Source: Ampelocalamus luodianensis (taxonomy: Eukaryota; Streptophyta; Magnoliopsida; Poales; Poaceae). From it: a stretch of DNA of 64,000 bases. Position 1 is the first letter of the stretch, and each line of letters begins with the position of its first letter. The position numbers were made by a program, and so were the translations under genes. The DNA lies in the NCBI GenBank assembly GCA_036346255.1, contig CM070620.1:63598522-63662521 (forward strand), in the 5' to 3' direction. Below are positions 34,434 through 47,369 of the stretch, in pieces. Under the pieces are notes generated by a model. It did no database searches and was not told where the DNA came from. It saw only the letters and a program-made list of their open reading frames with translations.

Positions 34434-36519
34434 ATGACCCTTGCTCCGCTAGCCTCGACTGATTGGTACATGGACTCCGAGGCATCCTCGCACATGACAT
34501 CCGATGCCGGTAACCTATCCTCCACTCATTCGCTACGGTCCTTTACTCCTTCATCAATAGTTATCGGTAACGGGTCCCTTTTGCCCGTCACCTCTACTGG
34601 CTCCACCGCTCTCCCTGGTCCCTTTCATCTTCATAACATTCTAGTTACTCCTAGCATTATTAAGAATCTTATTTCAGTCCGCTAATTTACCATTGACAGC
34701 AATTGTTCTGTTGAGTTTGACCCGTTTGGTCTCTCTATGAAGGATCTTCGGTCTTAGAACGTGATCGCCAGGTGCAATAGCTTTGGTCCGCTTTATCCTC
34801 TTTGCCTGCCGGCGCCGTCCCCTTGTGCTCTCGCGGCTGTTGCTCCCACCACCCTCTGGCATCATCGTCTTGGCCACCCTGGACATGAAGCTATCTAAGC
34901 TTGCCAGTATTTCTGCCATCTCTGTAACAAAAGTGTTGATGATCTTATATGCCATGCTTGTCAACTTGGTCGTCATGTACGGTTGCCCTTTGCCACTTCA
35001 AACTCTAGAGCTGCCAACAAGTTTGATCTAATTCATTGTGATCTTTGGACATCGCCCGTTGCTAGTATGTCCGGCTACAAATATTATTTAGTCATTCTTG
35101 ATGATTGCACTCATTTTGTTTGGATGTTTCCTTTACGCCTAAAGTCTGATACCTTTTCCACCATATCTTTTTTTTTTCTCTTATGTGGCAACTCAGTTCG
35201 ACACGACAATAAAGAGCATCCAATGCGATAATGGACGGGAGTTTGACAACTCTTCTGCTTGCACTTTCTTCCTCATGCATGGCGTCAACCTTTCATGTCG
35301 TGTCTCTACACCTCCCAGCAAAATGACAAAGTTGAGCGGATCATACATTCCATTAACAATATTATGCGCTCTCTTCTCTTTCAGGCAAGTTGCTCACCAT
35401 CCTTTTGGGTAGAAGCACTTCACACCGCCACATACTTACTCAACCGTCTCCCAACAAAAATACTCAGCCACTCCACACCTTACTTTGCCCTCTACGGAGT
35501 GCAACCAACTTATGATCATCTCTGTGTGTTCGGCTCCAAGTGCTACCCCAATTTGTCCGCCACCGCTCCACACAAACTATCGCCTCGCTCCACCTTGTGC
35601 ATCTTTCTTGGATATTCCTCGGACCACAAAGGTTATTGATGTCTTGATCCTTTGTCCAATCGAGTCATCATATCTCGTCATGTAACATTTGATGAGACAT
35701 CATTTTCCTTTGCCAAGTCGAATACTCCATCTACTGATGATTTTGATTTTTGTCACCTATTGAGAACGTACTGGTGTCCATCGGACCAGAATGTCCTTTC
35801 TCTCCTGTAGGTACCCTGCCACTAGTCGCTAGGGCAACGACCACGCCAGGCCCTACACCCCTGCACGTTGGGATGCCAGCGCCTCGCCATCGGATCGTCA
35901 TCCCGCCTCGAAGCGCCGGTCGCCAGCACTCGCCGCTGGTCGCCGCGCCGCCCTACGCGCGTAGTACTCGCCGCCCCTCTCGTAGCCGGGCGGATGTCGC
36001 TTCCCGCACGAGGCATCTCATCGTACAATCGTCGCATCACCCTAGTGGCCACACCTGCTCTTGCTCCCGTGGTGCACACAGTCCCGACTGTGGGTGCTCT
36101 CCCTGATGGTGTGGTTCCAATCCTGCCAGTGAGCAACTCCCACACTATGGTCACTCGCGGCAAGCATGGGTTTCAGCAGCTAGTTAATTGGTTCACCTTT
36201 CATGCTGATGCACTGTCGCCAATCCCAAAGATCTATCGGTCTGCCCTGGCCGATCTAAACTGGCGGTGTGCCATGGAAGCTGAGTATGCTGCTTTGCTCG
36301 CCAATAACACATGGGATCTTGTTCTGCGACCTCCCAAGGCGAACATTATCACTGACAAATGGATTTTTCGGCACAAGTTTACTACTGATAGCACTCTTGA
36401 TAGATACAAAGTTCGATGGGTTCTTTGTGGTTTCACTCAGCGTCCTAGAATTGATTATGATGAGACCTTCAGTCCGGTTGTCAAGCCGACGACCATGCGC
36501 ACAGTACTCTCTCTAGCTC
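34434..36519 (+). pseudogene. Copia pol, first part: protease, integrase and N-terminal RT
   Basis: The protease motif reads WYMDSEASSHMT, so the DSG active site is DSE. Next come the GAG-pre-integrase segment (LWHHRLGHPGH with HLC...CHAC zinc residues) and the integrase core: Asp in HCDLW, Asp in QCDNGREFD, Glu in DKVERI. The conserved tail VFGSKCY...IFLGYS follows. RT starts around 36.2 kb (KWIFRHKF ... YKVRWVLCGF ... DYDETFSPVVK). Stops and frameshifts occur near 34.68, 34.76, 35.18 and 35.64 kb. The frame is cut at 36519 by LTR copy 3 and resumes at 41467. Confidence 0.92.
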
Positions 36520-36531
36520 TGTGAGGACCCG

Positions 36532-37822
36532 GAATATTTAACTAGTAACACTTAACCTCCAAATGGTTCTAGCATTACTAATTAAACATTATAAGCCTCG
36601 ATGGGCATATGCTTTCCAGAATTGCAGCACATGCACATCATCACAAAATTACACATCATTCCATACAACATACATTAACAAGTCTAGTAAAGGACATAGA
36701 TAAAGTAAGTTATTACAAAAGAGCCGACCGGCCAAATGACACAATATACAAGAATGACAGCGGAAGCAAAAGCGCCATAAGATGGCTACGAACAAAAGTC
36801 GACCGGTTAGCCACATAAACCACAGGGCAATCGACCGGGCCGCCAAGCTAGTCGCCCTGAATACTATCACAACACAGCTCACAAAAGTGAGGCCCTTCCA
36901 GCCCACCTTCTTCCTCTGCAACAAATACATTTAAGCAAGATAACTGAGTACACAAAGGTACTCGCAAGACTGACGTGTGGAATAGCAGACCTATTCATAA
37001 ACTACATGCAAGCTTATTTAGGTGGAGGTTGTATGTCTCATTTTGCATAAAGCCAACTTTATTTGCAATAATGTAATACATTTAAAAGCGGGTTGCAAAT
37101 CAGTTTTGTTGTCAAAATAACAGCGGAATAAAGATACATACAAGTAACCACCTGGAAGTGACTATCCCAATAGCCATCACAACATAGCACGAATCCCCGA
37201 TTCGTACCACCCATCAAGTTTTAGTTTAAAATGGTTGTAGTCTAGTTCTCACGGGGCGTATCCGAGCGTGTCCATAACCTAGGATGAGGCTATTCGAATA
37301 GTTTTAACCTCGCAGGTGTACCAATGTACCCACACTTGCATCGCCTTTAAGCCACAAAGCACACTTCCAAGGTATGCAGCACGGCTAAGTCCTACGAGAC
37401 GTTTTCCAATATTGTGTATTGACCACGAGCCGCTCGTATGGATCGAAATCCATACGCTACATTGCAAGCCGAAAGACAACCACCATCACGGGAAGCCTTT
37501 CGACATCGCAATGCTCCCAAAGACCATCCCTCCCGCGACTCCTCGCGACCAAGCCAATACACGCCAAAGTACTAAGTCAAGAGAGGTCCCATACCCTCTA
37601 GTGTGGTTAGCACGCAAAATGCTCAAGACGGTGGCGCAAGTAACTCGTCCTTAATGACCCGGCACCATTCCACCACACCCAAAATCACACCATCTTACCA
37701 TTGTGCCCAAGTCTAAATTATTTTGTTTTCAGCTTTAGTTTTCATAAGTAGACATGGCACAAGGCTGAAATCATAGATCATAATAAGTTTTATAGATCAA
37801 GGTTATCGACAAGTCGATAACC
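36532..37822 (-). other. Stem-loop module of LTR copy 3
   Basis: Terminal stem: 36532-36552 with 36571-36591, closing 12 nt before the LTR end. Second stem: 36605-36613 with 36626-36634 around a 12-nt loop; 9 pairs, one of them G-U. GAGTAC/GTACTC is at 36946-36963. Palindrome CTATTCGAATAG is at 37290-37301. The 10-bp stem GGTTATCGAC/GTCGATAACC is at 37801-37822. Order and loop sizes equal those of copy 1. Confidence 0.75.
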
Positions 37823-40340
37823 GCCCATTTCTACCTAAGCTAAGCATGGCTAAGCAATTAATTCAAGAACTACTAAGTGACAAGAGCTCATCCACGAGCT
37901 CTAATCACAAAGAATAACCTAGGCTCACGGTAGTAGAGAATAATCATTTGCCTAAGGAAATGCATCTACTAGGTCAACTAACGACAATAGTTTAACACAA
38001 AGTAGCAATGCATACATAGAATTTGTAATCAACATAAATACTTAAAATACTGGGATTAACATGATCAAACTGCTTGCCTTGCTGCAATTGTTTTTGCTGC
38101 AGAGGAGGATCCTCAGGTTCAATATATTCTTCGGAACCTAACGCGAAAATACGATAAAACCAATAAGAACGAAGAACACCAAACAAAACTCAATAGCAAA
38201 ATACATCCAAATCCCATGAAATTTACACAACAGCTAGAGGTTGATTTTATACAATTTTAGAAACAAGAATCACTTCATTTGGACTTAGCATGAAAAAGTT
38301 ATGGCTAAACTAAGTTCTCTCAGCCCATAAATTCTCTAAATTAATTACTGGTACTGTTCATGGCGAAAATTTCTATAATGATCTGAAACCCAAAATTTTT
38401 ATGGTAGGTAGTTTATGTCATTCTAATCACAGCAAAGATGAGTTTGCTAAATTTGGAGTTGTAATGATTTACTTATGATTTTTCTAAGTTGTAAGACTAG
38501 CACATTACATCTTCCAGAAATATAAACATGCTCAAAACATATTTCATATTAAAGTACACTAACAGAAGAATCTAGCAAAATTGATTTTGCACAATTTGGA
38601 GTTATACATAAAAAATATGTATTTTACAAGTTAAATTCTATTTTTGGGATATTCAAAATTGGCAGAAAACAAGCTATTAATGATTACAGAATTTTCTACC
38701 ACAGAATCATAGCTAAAAGCATTTTTATATTAAACTTTAGTGAAATACAAATTCATTACAGTTGGATTCATTTAAAAAGGATCTATTTTTAATTAGATAT
38801 GAATTTCTAAAGTTTTTATACAATTGTTCAGTTGACAAATAACTATTTACCAAAATAAAACACACTTATCGGAAAGGAATCGACGTGAACAACTATGAGC
38901 CCTTGATTTGGAATCTAACGGTGCGCGCGAGGGGTGTGCGAGAGCAACCCGAACGTCCCAACTCATCTCGACCGTTGATCAAAGATCCAATAGCCAAGAA
39001 CGAGGGAGGTTCGGACCTCGCGAACGGCACATGAATCAGGACCGTTGATCATCAAATGAACGACCCATCATGATGGGAGGATCGGGTAACCCGATCGGCC
39101 TAACTGATCTGGGCCACAGATCGCAAAATGGACGGTGGCCAAAGATCGAAGTGCAAAATGGAGCGCTGACACGTGGGGCCGCATGTCAGTGACTGTGAGT
39201 CACAAACACGAGCTTTAACACACGTGCACAGTGCACGGGGCCGACATGGCAGCGAGACACGTGGAGATTTTAGGACAGATAATTAAATACTAATGACCAA
39301 TGATTAGTGATGATTAGTAATTAATGTGTTCTAAAGATTTTGTGCAGAGGTGATTTAAGGACTGAGGGCCCACACGCCAGTGACCCAAAAAGGCAATTTC
39401 GGACGCGTTAATGTTAAGACAGGGATTAATGATAATCATTAGCATTAATGATGTCCGAAAGCAAACAGTTAGCGCCAGCGGGTGATTACAGAGGGTCGGG
39501 CCTACATGTCATTGAGACATTAGGCCAAATTAAGACACAATTAATACTTCTAATGATTGACAATGATTAAGCATTAACTGTGTCCTAATTAGATGACGAA
39601 AACGGGAGTTTCCCGGCTGACAAAAACCGAGTGCCTTTCACGGCTTGTCGCCGGCGACTCCGGTCGCGACGGTGCCCACAGAATACCAAAATGGGTTCGC
39701 AATAGTGTCGCGGACCCAATGGGGATGACCTCGCCGGCGGTAGAGGTCTAGAACACCGGTGAGCCGGAAAACACAGAAGGGGGCCATTTCGGCAAAACAT
39801 GAAAATAGCAAAATGCTCCGCTGCGGTCCAGGAAAGCGAGTGCCAACACTTCTAGGGGCCAAATAGAAGCTATCTTAACCGAGAGGAGCTTCAAAGACGG
39901 CCGGGGAAGACTTGTACACGATGGAGCTCACCGGAGCCGAGGAAGATGAAGTAGCAAATGAGGTTCTGAGCAAAATGAGTGGAACCAACTCATTACCATA
40001 ACTTCATTATAGCTCGAGAAACTCTAAAAACAAGTAGTTGCAAAATGAACCACTTACCGGAGTTGGAGAAGAAAGGGGGTGAACTCAGCCGAAAATCTCC
40101 AAACTTAAAATTGAGTGATTCCTGTGGATGCAACCCAAAATTAAGTTAGGGGAAATATAAAGGAAGTTAAGGAGCTCAAAAGGGTACAAGAAAGATTGAA
40201 GGTGAACTACTGAACACCAAGATCGCCATTGGAGCTCTCGGGTCAACAATGGTGGTTTGAGGATTTGAAGTGGTTTTGAGCTCAAACACAGAGAGTGAGC
40301 AAAGTGTGGTGTAAAGGAACACCAGGAGGACCTAGAGGGG

Positions 40341-40350
40341 TTTATATAGA
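40341..40350 (-). promoter_or_regulatory. Putative TATA box of LTR copy 3
   Basis: The minus strand reads TCTATATAAA about 1.1 kb from the LTR start. Confidence 0.5.
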
Positions 40351-41466
40351 GGAAGGATTAGGGTTTCGAGTAAGATCAAGAGCTCACGGTGAGCTCGGTT
40401 CATGGTGCGGTCATGGACCAGGAAATGATGGGGGCAAGTGAGACTCGGGATGGAGGAGCCGAAAGCCTGGGGCGCATTTAATGCCCCACAGAGAGATGTT
40501 GACGAGAGGAAGCTCGAAGTGACACAACGAAACCACCCTCTCTCTCTCTCTCTTCCTGCCATTGCTCGCCGCACTGCATGGAGAGACAGAGGAGGAAGAA
40601 GAGCAGAAAGAATACGGTGACCGTCGGATTGAAAATGGACGGTAACGATTAAAAGGATGCGGCTGAAGGTTTTTAATACTCCAACCAACCAGGGCGGTCC
40701 GATCAAGAATTAACGGCTGAGATTAACTGAGATGTTCGGGTGACCCGAACAGCTCATTCAATCAGGACGGCCCGATCTAAATCCAACGGCTCAAAAAGAA
40801 TGAGATGATCGCGGTGGTTCGAACGGCACAACCAACGCGAGCCGAGCGATTTAAATCCAACGGCCAAAATCGACCGCACGTTTAAAAGGGGCCCGGTGCA
40901 GTTAGTTGATTCGATGAAGTCCACTGGCTCGAGCCCGAGTCCGACTCAAACCCAAGGAACAGCGAACCAGGTTTAGGTTTTAATTTAGATAGAGACATTT
41001 GAGGATTTATTAGAGGTAGCAATTTAACTCCAAAAATTCTGAAATTTTTACAGGAGCTTGCTGACTTAGATATTGACCTTGTATAAAAGTTTCAGAGGTT
41101 TTTATGCATTGCATTTTTCTCCAAAAATTCTACAAGGTACTGGTTCAAGGTTTGACTAAAAGTCAAACAAGTTTGAATGCCCTCTAAAAATATTCAAACA
41201 ATTTCTAAAAATTGTGAAATTTTTCAGAGGGGCCACAAACCATCTCAAGAACTTAGGAAAAATATTTCCAGAGGATGATCAAAAGATTTGACAAGGTTGT
41301 TTTTGAAAGATCAAGATTTGGATCAAAAGACTTGTGACTATGTATTTCCATAACTCTTGTACAAGATTTGTTTAGTACACACAGGAAATACATGATGTAA
41401 GAAAAATTTTAATTTCTACTCGTTTTCTTACATTTGAAACACAAGTCTGAAACTTGGGATGTTACA

Positions 41467-42640
41467 AGCTCTCTCCAAGGACTGGCCTATTCGTCAGCTG
41501 GATGTTAAAAATGCTTTTCTTCATGGCACTCTATCTGAGACAGTTTATCACACTCAGCCGACAGGCTTCGTGGATTCTTCCTGCCCTGACTTTGTCTGTC
41601 ACCTGAACAAGTATCTCTATGGGCTTAAATAGGCGCCGCGTGCTTGGTACAGTCGCTTCGTCTCATATTTGTTGTCCCTCGGGTTTGTGGAGGCCAAGTC
41701 AGACACGTCGCTGTTTATCTATCACCGTGGTGCTGATACTGTTTACTTGCTTCTTTATGTTAATGATATCATCCTGACAACATCCTCTGTGCCTATTCTC
41801 CACAGGACAATTGCCACCCTCCAACGAGAATTTTCCATGAAAGATCTCAGCGCACTTCATCATTTTTTGGGTATATCTATTCAGCGGAGTTCGAGTGGCC
41901 TCTTCTTCTCTCAACAACATTATACTTTGGATATTCTGGAGCGTGTTGAGATGTCAGACTGCAAACCTTGTAGTACGTCTGTTGACACTCATCCCAAAGT
42001 GTCTGCCTCTACTGGCTCCCCAGTGAGCAATGCTACTCAGTACCAGAGTCTTGCTGGAGCTCTACAATACCTGACCTTCACAGGACTAGATATCTCCTAT
42101 GCCGTCCAGCAGATTTGCCTTCACATGCACGACCCTCAGGAGCCTCATCTTACGGTAGTCAAACGGATCCTTCGGTATCTACGTGGCACCCTTGATTATG
42201 GTCTCCAGCTTCATCGGTCACAGTCTGCAAACCTCGTGGTTTATTCCGATGCTGATAATCTTGTCTCCTAGTCGTCCAAGCATCAGAATACTGCGTTTCT
42301 CTCCAGTGCTGAGGCTGAGTATAGGGCAGTCACCAACGCCGTCGCAGAGGCTTGTTGGCTTCGTCAACTGCTCCATGAACTCCGTAGCCCTCTTCGTCGC
42401 GCCACTGTGGTTTACTGTGACAATGTGAGTGTCGTCTATTTATCAACGAACCCGGTGCAGCATCAATGCACCAAACACGTCGAGATAGACCTTCACTTCG
42501 TCTGGGAGCATGTGGCTTTGGGGGATGTTCGCATTCTTCATGTCCCGACGACGTCATAGTACATCGACATCTTCACTAAGGGGCTACCGACTCTTCACCG
42601 AATTTAGGTCCAGTCTGAATGTCCGCCTTGGCGACATTCT
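41467..42640 (+). pseudogene. Copia pol, second part: RT C-terminal half and RNase H
   Basis: The frame continues from the first part: DWPIRQLDVKNAFLHGTL, then YGLK-stop-APRAWY, then the active-site box as YVNDI (41756-41770). The second-position Asp of YVDD is therefore Asn, which should abolish polymerisation. Next are the thumb segment (SMKDLSALHHFLGI) and YLRGTLDYGL. RNase H follows with SSAEAEYRAV and VYCDNVSVVYLSTNP, then KHVEIDLHFVWE and the tail DIFTKGLPT. Several in-frame stops (near 41629, 42269, 42556, 42605) confirm decay. Confidence 0.92.
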
Positions 42641-42653
42641 GACTGCTGGGGCG
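42641..42653 (+). promoter_or_regulatory. Polypurine tract region of the Copia element
   Basis: GACTGCTGGGGCG is a G-run directly before the 3' LTR. It is weakly purine-rich, probably decayed. Confidence 0.5.
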
Positions 42654-42862
42654 TGTTAGACAGACCTTTCTTCTCCCATGCATGGCACTGTTTGCCTTCC
42701 ATGCATGGCGCCTCGGCTTCCTACATGCATGATGTTTTCTCTTCAAGGGATCACGCGTTCACATGGATCACGCATTCACATGATAGCTGTAATCTATATA
42801 TATGTGTAACTCATGTACTCTGATTTTAATCATCAAAGATAGCGTAACTTTCCTCGCTCACA
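42654..42862 (+). repeat. 3' LTR of the Copia element
   Basis: It starts TGTTAGACA, ends GCTCACA, and aligns along its full length with 32838-33047. Confidence 0.93.
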
Positions 42863-42867
42863 CAATG

Positions 42868-43117
42868 ATTCATGTTCGTAGTTGGTCACTTGGTCCTGCC
42901 ATTTGACATCTTGGCCCTACATTCGCTAGATTGCAAGTTGGCACTGCCAAAACTTAAGTACCTTAATTGGGTCAATAAATTGTAATTACTCAGTGTAATA
43001 CAATCACAGAACAAAATCATCGCTATGCCCCATCTGCTTCGTCCTCTCGCAGTCTCGCCCATTGCTCCTCTTTTGTTGCCAAGTTGCGCCTCCGCCTGCT
43101 TCCTCCCTTCCGCATAG
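42868..43117. other. Short spacer, nothing recognised
   Basis: Sequence right of the Copia duplication; no gene or repeat identified. Confidence 0.5.
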
Positions 43118-43330
43118 GGCTGAAAACGGATCAGATAGTTTCCGACCATTTTGGACGAAAATGAATTTGGATTGTCTCAGATCGAATTTTTTAGATAATT
43201 ATGGGATCATAAATGAATACAGATTTTTTTTGTTAGAAACAAATACGAATATGGTAGCCCAGTATCCGTCAAATACAAATATGAATACGGATAATCTGAA
43301 TTATAAGAAGGCTGGATATCCAGCAATTCA
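43118..43330 (+). mobile_element. One end of a second hAT-like element (truncated)
   Basis: TAGGGCTGAAAACGGATC at 43118 is nearly the terminal repeat of the 20.5-kb hAT element. It is followed by the same kind of subterminal GAATACGGAT/AAATACGAATA repeats. The opposite terminal repeat was not found before the Tat element, so this is a truncated or interrupted copy. Confidence 0.65.
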
Positions 43331-44500
43331 GCCCAACGCCTAGTCGGCCAAACCGGCCCATCACCAATTAGGCATTAGCCCATTACTACCTTAGGATTTT
43401 CTCTCATCCTAGAGACCCAACCACACTCCTCAATAGAGAATGACATATGGGGCCTTGTGTCAACGAGATAGAAGGAAGAAAGAAAGAAATTGAGGAAGGA
43501 AAATAGAGGACCATGGTGGCGGCTCGGTGGCTTGGTGGTGGCAGCGACGAATAGCTACGCGGGAGGGCCAGGGGATGGACAAAATGGAACAACGGCGTCC
43601 CAGGGACGTGATGGGAGGTGGCGGCGTGGGCAGAGCGGCACAACATCAGCGCTGGCGGCGACGGGTGCATGGGAGAGTGGCGGCGTAGTGCTCTAGCGGC
43701 ATTCTCAAGGAGGCGGCGTGAGCACGGGAATGTGCGAGGGCGAGGGGAAGCCACCGGGTCACTTGGGGAGTCCGGGGATGGTCCGAGTTGGCGGGGCAAC
43801 ATTGGCCAGCATCGGAGAAGAAGGGGCCGCGACTACGCGGCTCCATAGAGGTTCCTCAGCTGAATGGAGAGGGGAAAATTGTGGAGGATGCTCGGGAACA
43901 CGAGATGACACATATGGCTTAGCAAAATACTCAACGGAGAGAAAGATCGGGGGTGGGGTGGGGTGGTGGCCAATGACGGTGAAGATGACTCGGCGGCGGA
44001 GGCTCGGCTCTAGAGGAGGTGGGAGTTGGGGGAATGTGTGGGGTGAAGAATTGTGGTGCTAGTGCTCTCCTTTTATAGGTGTGGGCAGCAACCAAGTAGG
44101 CACAGCACGACGGGGAAGCCGACGGTGGTTTCGACCAGCATTGATGGCACACACCGGCAAGGGGAAAAAGGCAAAGCTTGAATGCTCACGGTAGTGTGGT
44201 GTTGATGGTGGGGCACGACGTGGGCGATGTGTTGTAGACGAACGGGCAGCGTGGTACTCGATCGAATAAAGCAAGCGTTGGGAGGAAGAAGAAGAAGAAG
44301 AAAGGAAGAAGAAAGAAAGAGGGAAGAAAGAGGGAAGATGGGCCAGTGGGTTGGGGAAAGAATGGGCTTAGCCCAAAGCAAAGTGGATTTTCGGCCTAGA
44401 ACCAAGATTGAAATTCTGATATTTGTATTTGGTTTTGGAGGGAATTTGAGATTTGAATGGGAGTTTATAAATGTTATTCAACAGTGAATAAACTTCAAAT
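43331..44500. other. GC-rich stretch of unknown origin
   Basis: It may be the interior of the truncated hAT-like element. Overlapping low-complexity frames exist on both strands (43.4-44.4 kb) without recognisable domains. A GAA-rich stretch lies at 44284-44335. Confidence 0.4.
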
Positions 44501-44509
44501 GAAAACTGA

Positions 44510-45143
44510 CGAGGATTAAAACCTCTATATATTATCTTTAATATATAAAAGACCATACGTCTTCATGGTCGTAACCTTTGAGGTGCACGACCACCGGTCG
44601 AGATTCCAGAGGTTACATAATGGGTACCTGCCTGACGAAGGCCTGCCAAGCTTCCACCAGAGAACTCGTCGAGAAGGTAAGAACCGATTCCAAGGTATAT
44701 TCTCACCGTATGATGAATGGAACACGTGCATATTCCACACGACGTATCTTATCCAAGACACACCGTGAACAACCTCCGCACGGTTATATGTTTCATAGAC
44801 ATATAACCACCAAACAGCTTGATTCAGATCAACCATCACTTGACTCGACTGCAGACGCAACGCCGCGCCGCGCCTTCTCGGAAGTAATCGCCACTCTTCG
44901 AGGGCTATTTAAAGATGGAACTCGGGCGGATCAAGGAGAGAAGAAAAAGGCAATGTAAGAAGGAAGACAAAAGCACAAGCCATAGATTCGTAATAGTTCG
45001 AGTTAGCAAGAGGGCAAGCGAGTCCTTAGGATATACCTTGTAAATTCAGTTCATATTAATAAAAGATCACCCCATTATTCCTCGAGATTTCCACGCCATT
45101 TTCTCCTTTCTATTTTCAAGATCGACGCCTTGATCGTCGATAC
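44510..45143 (+). repeat. 5' LTR of the Tat element (left boundary uncertain)
   Basis: The right boundary is set by the primer site at 45144. A promoter-like GGCTATTTAAAGATGG lies near 44905 and a polyadenylation-like AATAAA near 45059. The left boundary could not be located and is approximate. Confidence 0.5.
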
Positions 45144-45161
45144 CGGCGCCGTCGTGGGGAA
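45144..45161 (+). promoter_or_regulatory. Primer-binding-site region of the Tat element
   Basis: GGCGCCGTCGTGGGGAAC resembles the GGCGCC...GTGGGAA primer region commonly seen in grass Tat elements, with a small lesion in the middle. Gag-like sequence follows after about 80 bp. Confidence 0.55.
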
Positions 45162-45239
45162 CGCGGCGTGGAATCTCGTAAGATTTTTCTCGCTCATCAA
45201 ATCTTTGTCCATTCCCCGTCTGTGATCGCGATGCGTTAT

Positions 45240-45453
45240 GGCGGAAGTTGGGATGAAGAAAATTGGTTCGACTTGGAGGACTACGCCGACTCGACATGGA
45301 TGCATGTATGCGCGCCATAGAGAAAACGGAATCTCTTCATCATCCTCCTCTCACGGCCGCCAGGCGTAAATCGCGAAGACAACCGGATGGATGAAGACAC
45401 ACCGCTACGATCGATGGCGGTCTCAGAGGAAGTGTTTCCACTGGGCCGAATCA
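45240..45453 (+). pseudogene. Tat gag N-terminal region, left fragment
   Basis: A frame from ATG 45240 (MAEVGMKKIGSTW) is broken by a stop near 45366. It abuts the compound chromovirus insertion. The continuation lies right of 60041. Assignment to gag is by position between the primer site and the recognised gag core. Confidence 0.45.
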
Positions 45454-46578
45454 GAACATCCCCAATTTCAACTTGTGGTGTAAGTGTAAGAAAATGAGTA
45501 GAAATTAAAACTTTTTCTTACATCATGTATTTTCGTGTACTAAACAATTATTGTACAAGAGTATGGGAATACAAAGTCACAAGTCTTTTGGATCCAAATC
45601 TTGATCCTCCAAAAACAATCTTGTCGAATATCTTGATCATCTCCTCAGAAATATTTTTCCTAAGTTCTTGGATGGTATGTGGCCCCTCCGAAAATTTCAC
45701 AATTTTTAGAAATTGTTTGAGTATTTTAGAGGGCAACAAACCTTAAACTGAACATTGTATAAATTTTGGGGAAAATGTATAGCACAAAAACTCCTAAAAA
45801 TTTTATACAAGGTCCAACTCAAGGTTAGCAAGCTATCACAAAATTTCATAGAATTTGGAGCTAGTTTGCTAGCTCTAAAAGTCCCTTCAAGATTCCAATC
45901 AAATTAAACCCCAAGCCCCGGTCCGAGTCGACTTGGACTCGCACCTCCGTGTCTTGGTCACACCGAGCCGCTTAGCCGTGTCGGGCCTGGCATTTGGACA
46001 CAGTGGTCCGGGCCGTTGATTTTAAAACCGACGCCAAAGACCTCCCGGTCTTTGTAAAGGACCTCCCACCCGCACGACCTCCTCGTGTTCTTTTACAAAG
46101 ACAACCTCAAGGGCCTTCCCAGACCTCCTTTGCACCTTTGCAAAGACCACCTGGCGACTCTCGCCTCCACGACCACCCCTAGCGCTGGGTGATCGTGGGC
46201 CATCTCTCTTGAGATCTGCGCTCGCACCTCCCTAAGTGTTAGGACTCTAATACTTGGCTCAAGATCCGAGCCCTTTGATTTCAATCCAACACCACGACCT
46301 CCCGGTGGAGCTCTCGACGATTTAGCCGTTGAGTTCATTTGACCGCTTTCCTATTTCTCTCACCGTCGGGTGGGCTCGGCATTATCAATTTTTGTGCGTG
46401 GCAAGAGGGAGCAAAGGCCTTGTCAACTCTAGGGTCGACAACGGCTATGTGCTGCCAACATTAAATGTCCGCAAAGACCTTTGCTCAAAAGTCACCCCGA
46501 CACCGCTCCCATCATGTCGTTGATGCCCTAGCTCTGCACCCGAGTGGGTGTGACCTTGTTTTCATTTTTGGCGCCGGC

Positions 46579-46587
46579 TATATATGG
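46579..46587 (+). promoter_or_regulatory. Putative TATA box of LTR copy 4
   Basis: TATATATGG lies about 1.13 kb from the expected LTR start; copy 5 has the same string at 54502. Confidence 0.5.
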
Positions 46588-47369
46588 ATCCCTGCTTCTC
46601 CCTTAAGTTTCTTTGGATCCATTCTTGCACCCCTAGTTTCTTCCTCTCGCTCTTGAGCTCAAGTCACCCGAAAGCCTCTGTCACCATTGCTCGACCTTGG
46701 AGCTCTCCGCGATCCTTGAGCTCCAGTGGTTCATTATTGCAATTTTGGCTAATCCTTTGTTCTCTTGGTCACCTCGAGCCTCTCGACTTGCTTTGTTTGA
46801 CCTTCACAGAGGTTGATAAAGTAGGAGCGTGTGGTTCGTGGCCGGAGCGCGCCTTCTTCACCTCCCGCGACCTCCACCTTCACCGAGCTCTTGCGCCACC
46901 TCTAGCTCCTCCATTCCCGGTCAAGATTTCAAGATCGGAAATCCCTATTCTTTAGACCTCTTCGGTTTTCGCCGCCAGAATTGGTCCCCGCGGTTATCTC
47001 CTGCTAGCCGCCGGCTGGTGGTGTTGGTGTAGTTTTGGCACCCTTAGGTCCTCCGTCCTATTTGGAGCTCATTCGTGCCTTTGGTTTCGCCGACGAGGTC
47101 CACATCGCCGCGGCAAGTCGCTGGCACGCCGGTTTTGTCAATTCAAAACCTCCTGCTGCCATATTCTTAGGACCACTTTAATGCTCAAATCATTGCTCAT
47201 CATTGGTGCATTAATTGTGTCCTAATTTGTGCCGTGGAGTCACCGACGTGGGCCATGGGTTTAGAATTAAAGTTTGGAAATCATTAAGTGTCCTTTAGTT
47301 TCATTTATTGTCAATCATCCGAGCATTTAATTTGTCTTAACCGCCGCTTTGTCGTTGTCCCGAGGTCTC

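Larger units (their letters stand above)
36520..41466 (-). mobile_element. Solo LTR, family A, copy 3 (4,947 bp, inverted) inside the Copia RT
   Basis: On the plus strand it begins TGTGAGGACCC and ends GGGATGTTACA, the reverse complement of family A ends. It is flanked by a perfect AGCTC duplication (36515-36519 and 41467-41471). Copia RT codons join across it. There is no internal region, so it is a solo LTR. It is closest to copy 1 in its right third. In LTR sense it has a TATATAAA-like box (complement of 40341-40350) and the full stem-loop set. Confidence 0.95.
32838..42862 (+). mobile_element. Copia LTR retrotransposon, dead, split by a solo LTR
   Basis: LTRs of about 210 bp at both ends, a CAATG duplication (32833-32837 and 42863-42867), a primer site, gag-pol in Copia order (protease, integrase, RT, RNase H) and a polypurine run. 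Without the 4.95-kb insertion the element is about 5.1 kb, which is normal for Copia. The LTRs differ by roughly 8% by eye, mostly transitions, so it is not recent. Stops, frameshifts and active-site changes show it is inactive. Confidence 0.95.

Noticed and set aside
43404..44405. Possible gene in the GC-rich block right of the hAT-like end
   Set aside because: The frames overlap on both strands, are low complexity, and show no domain or splice-supported structure.
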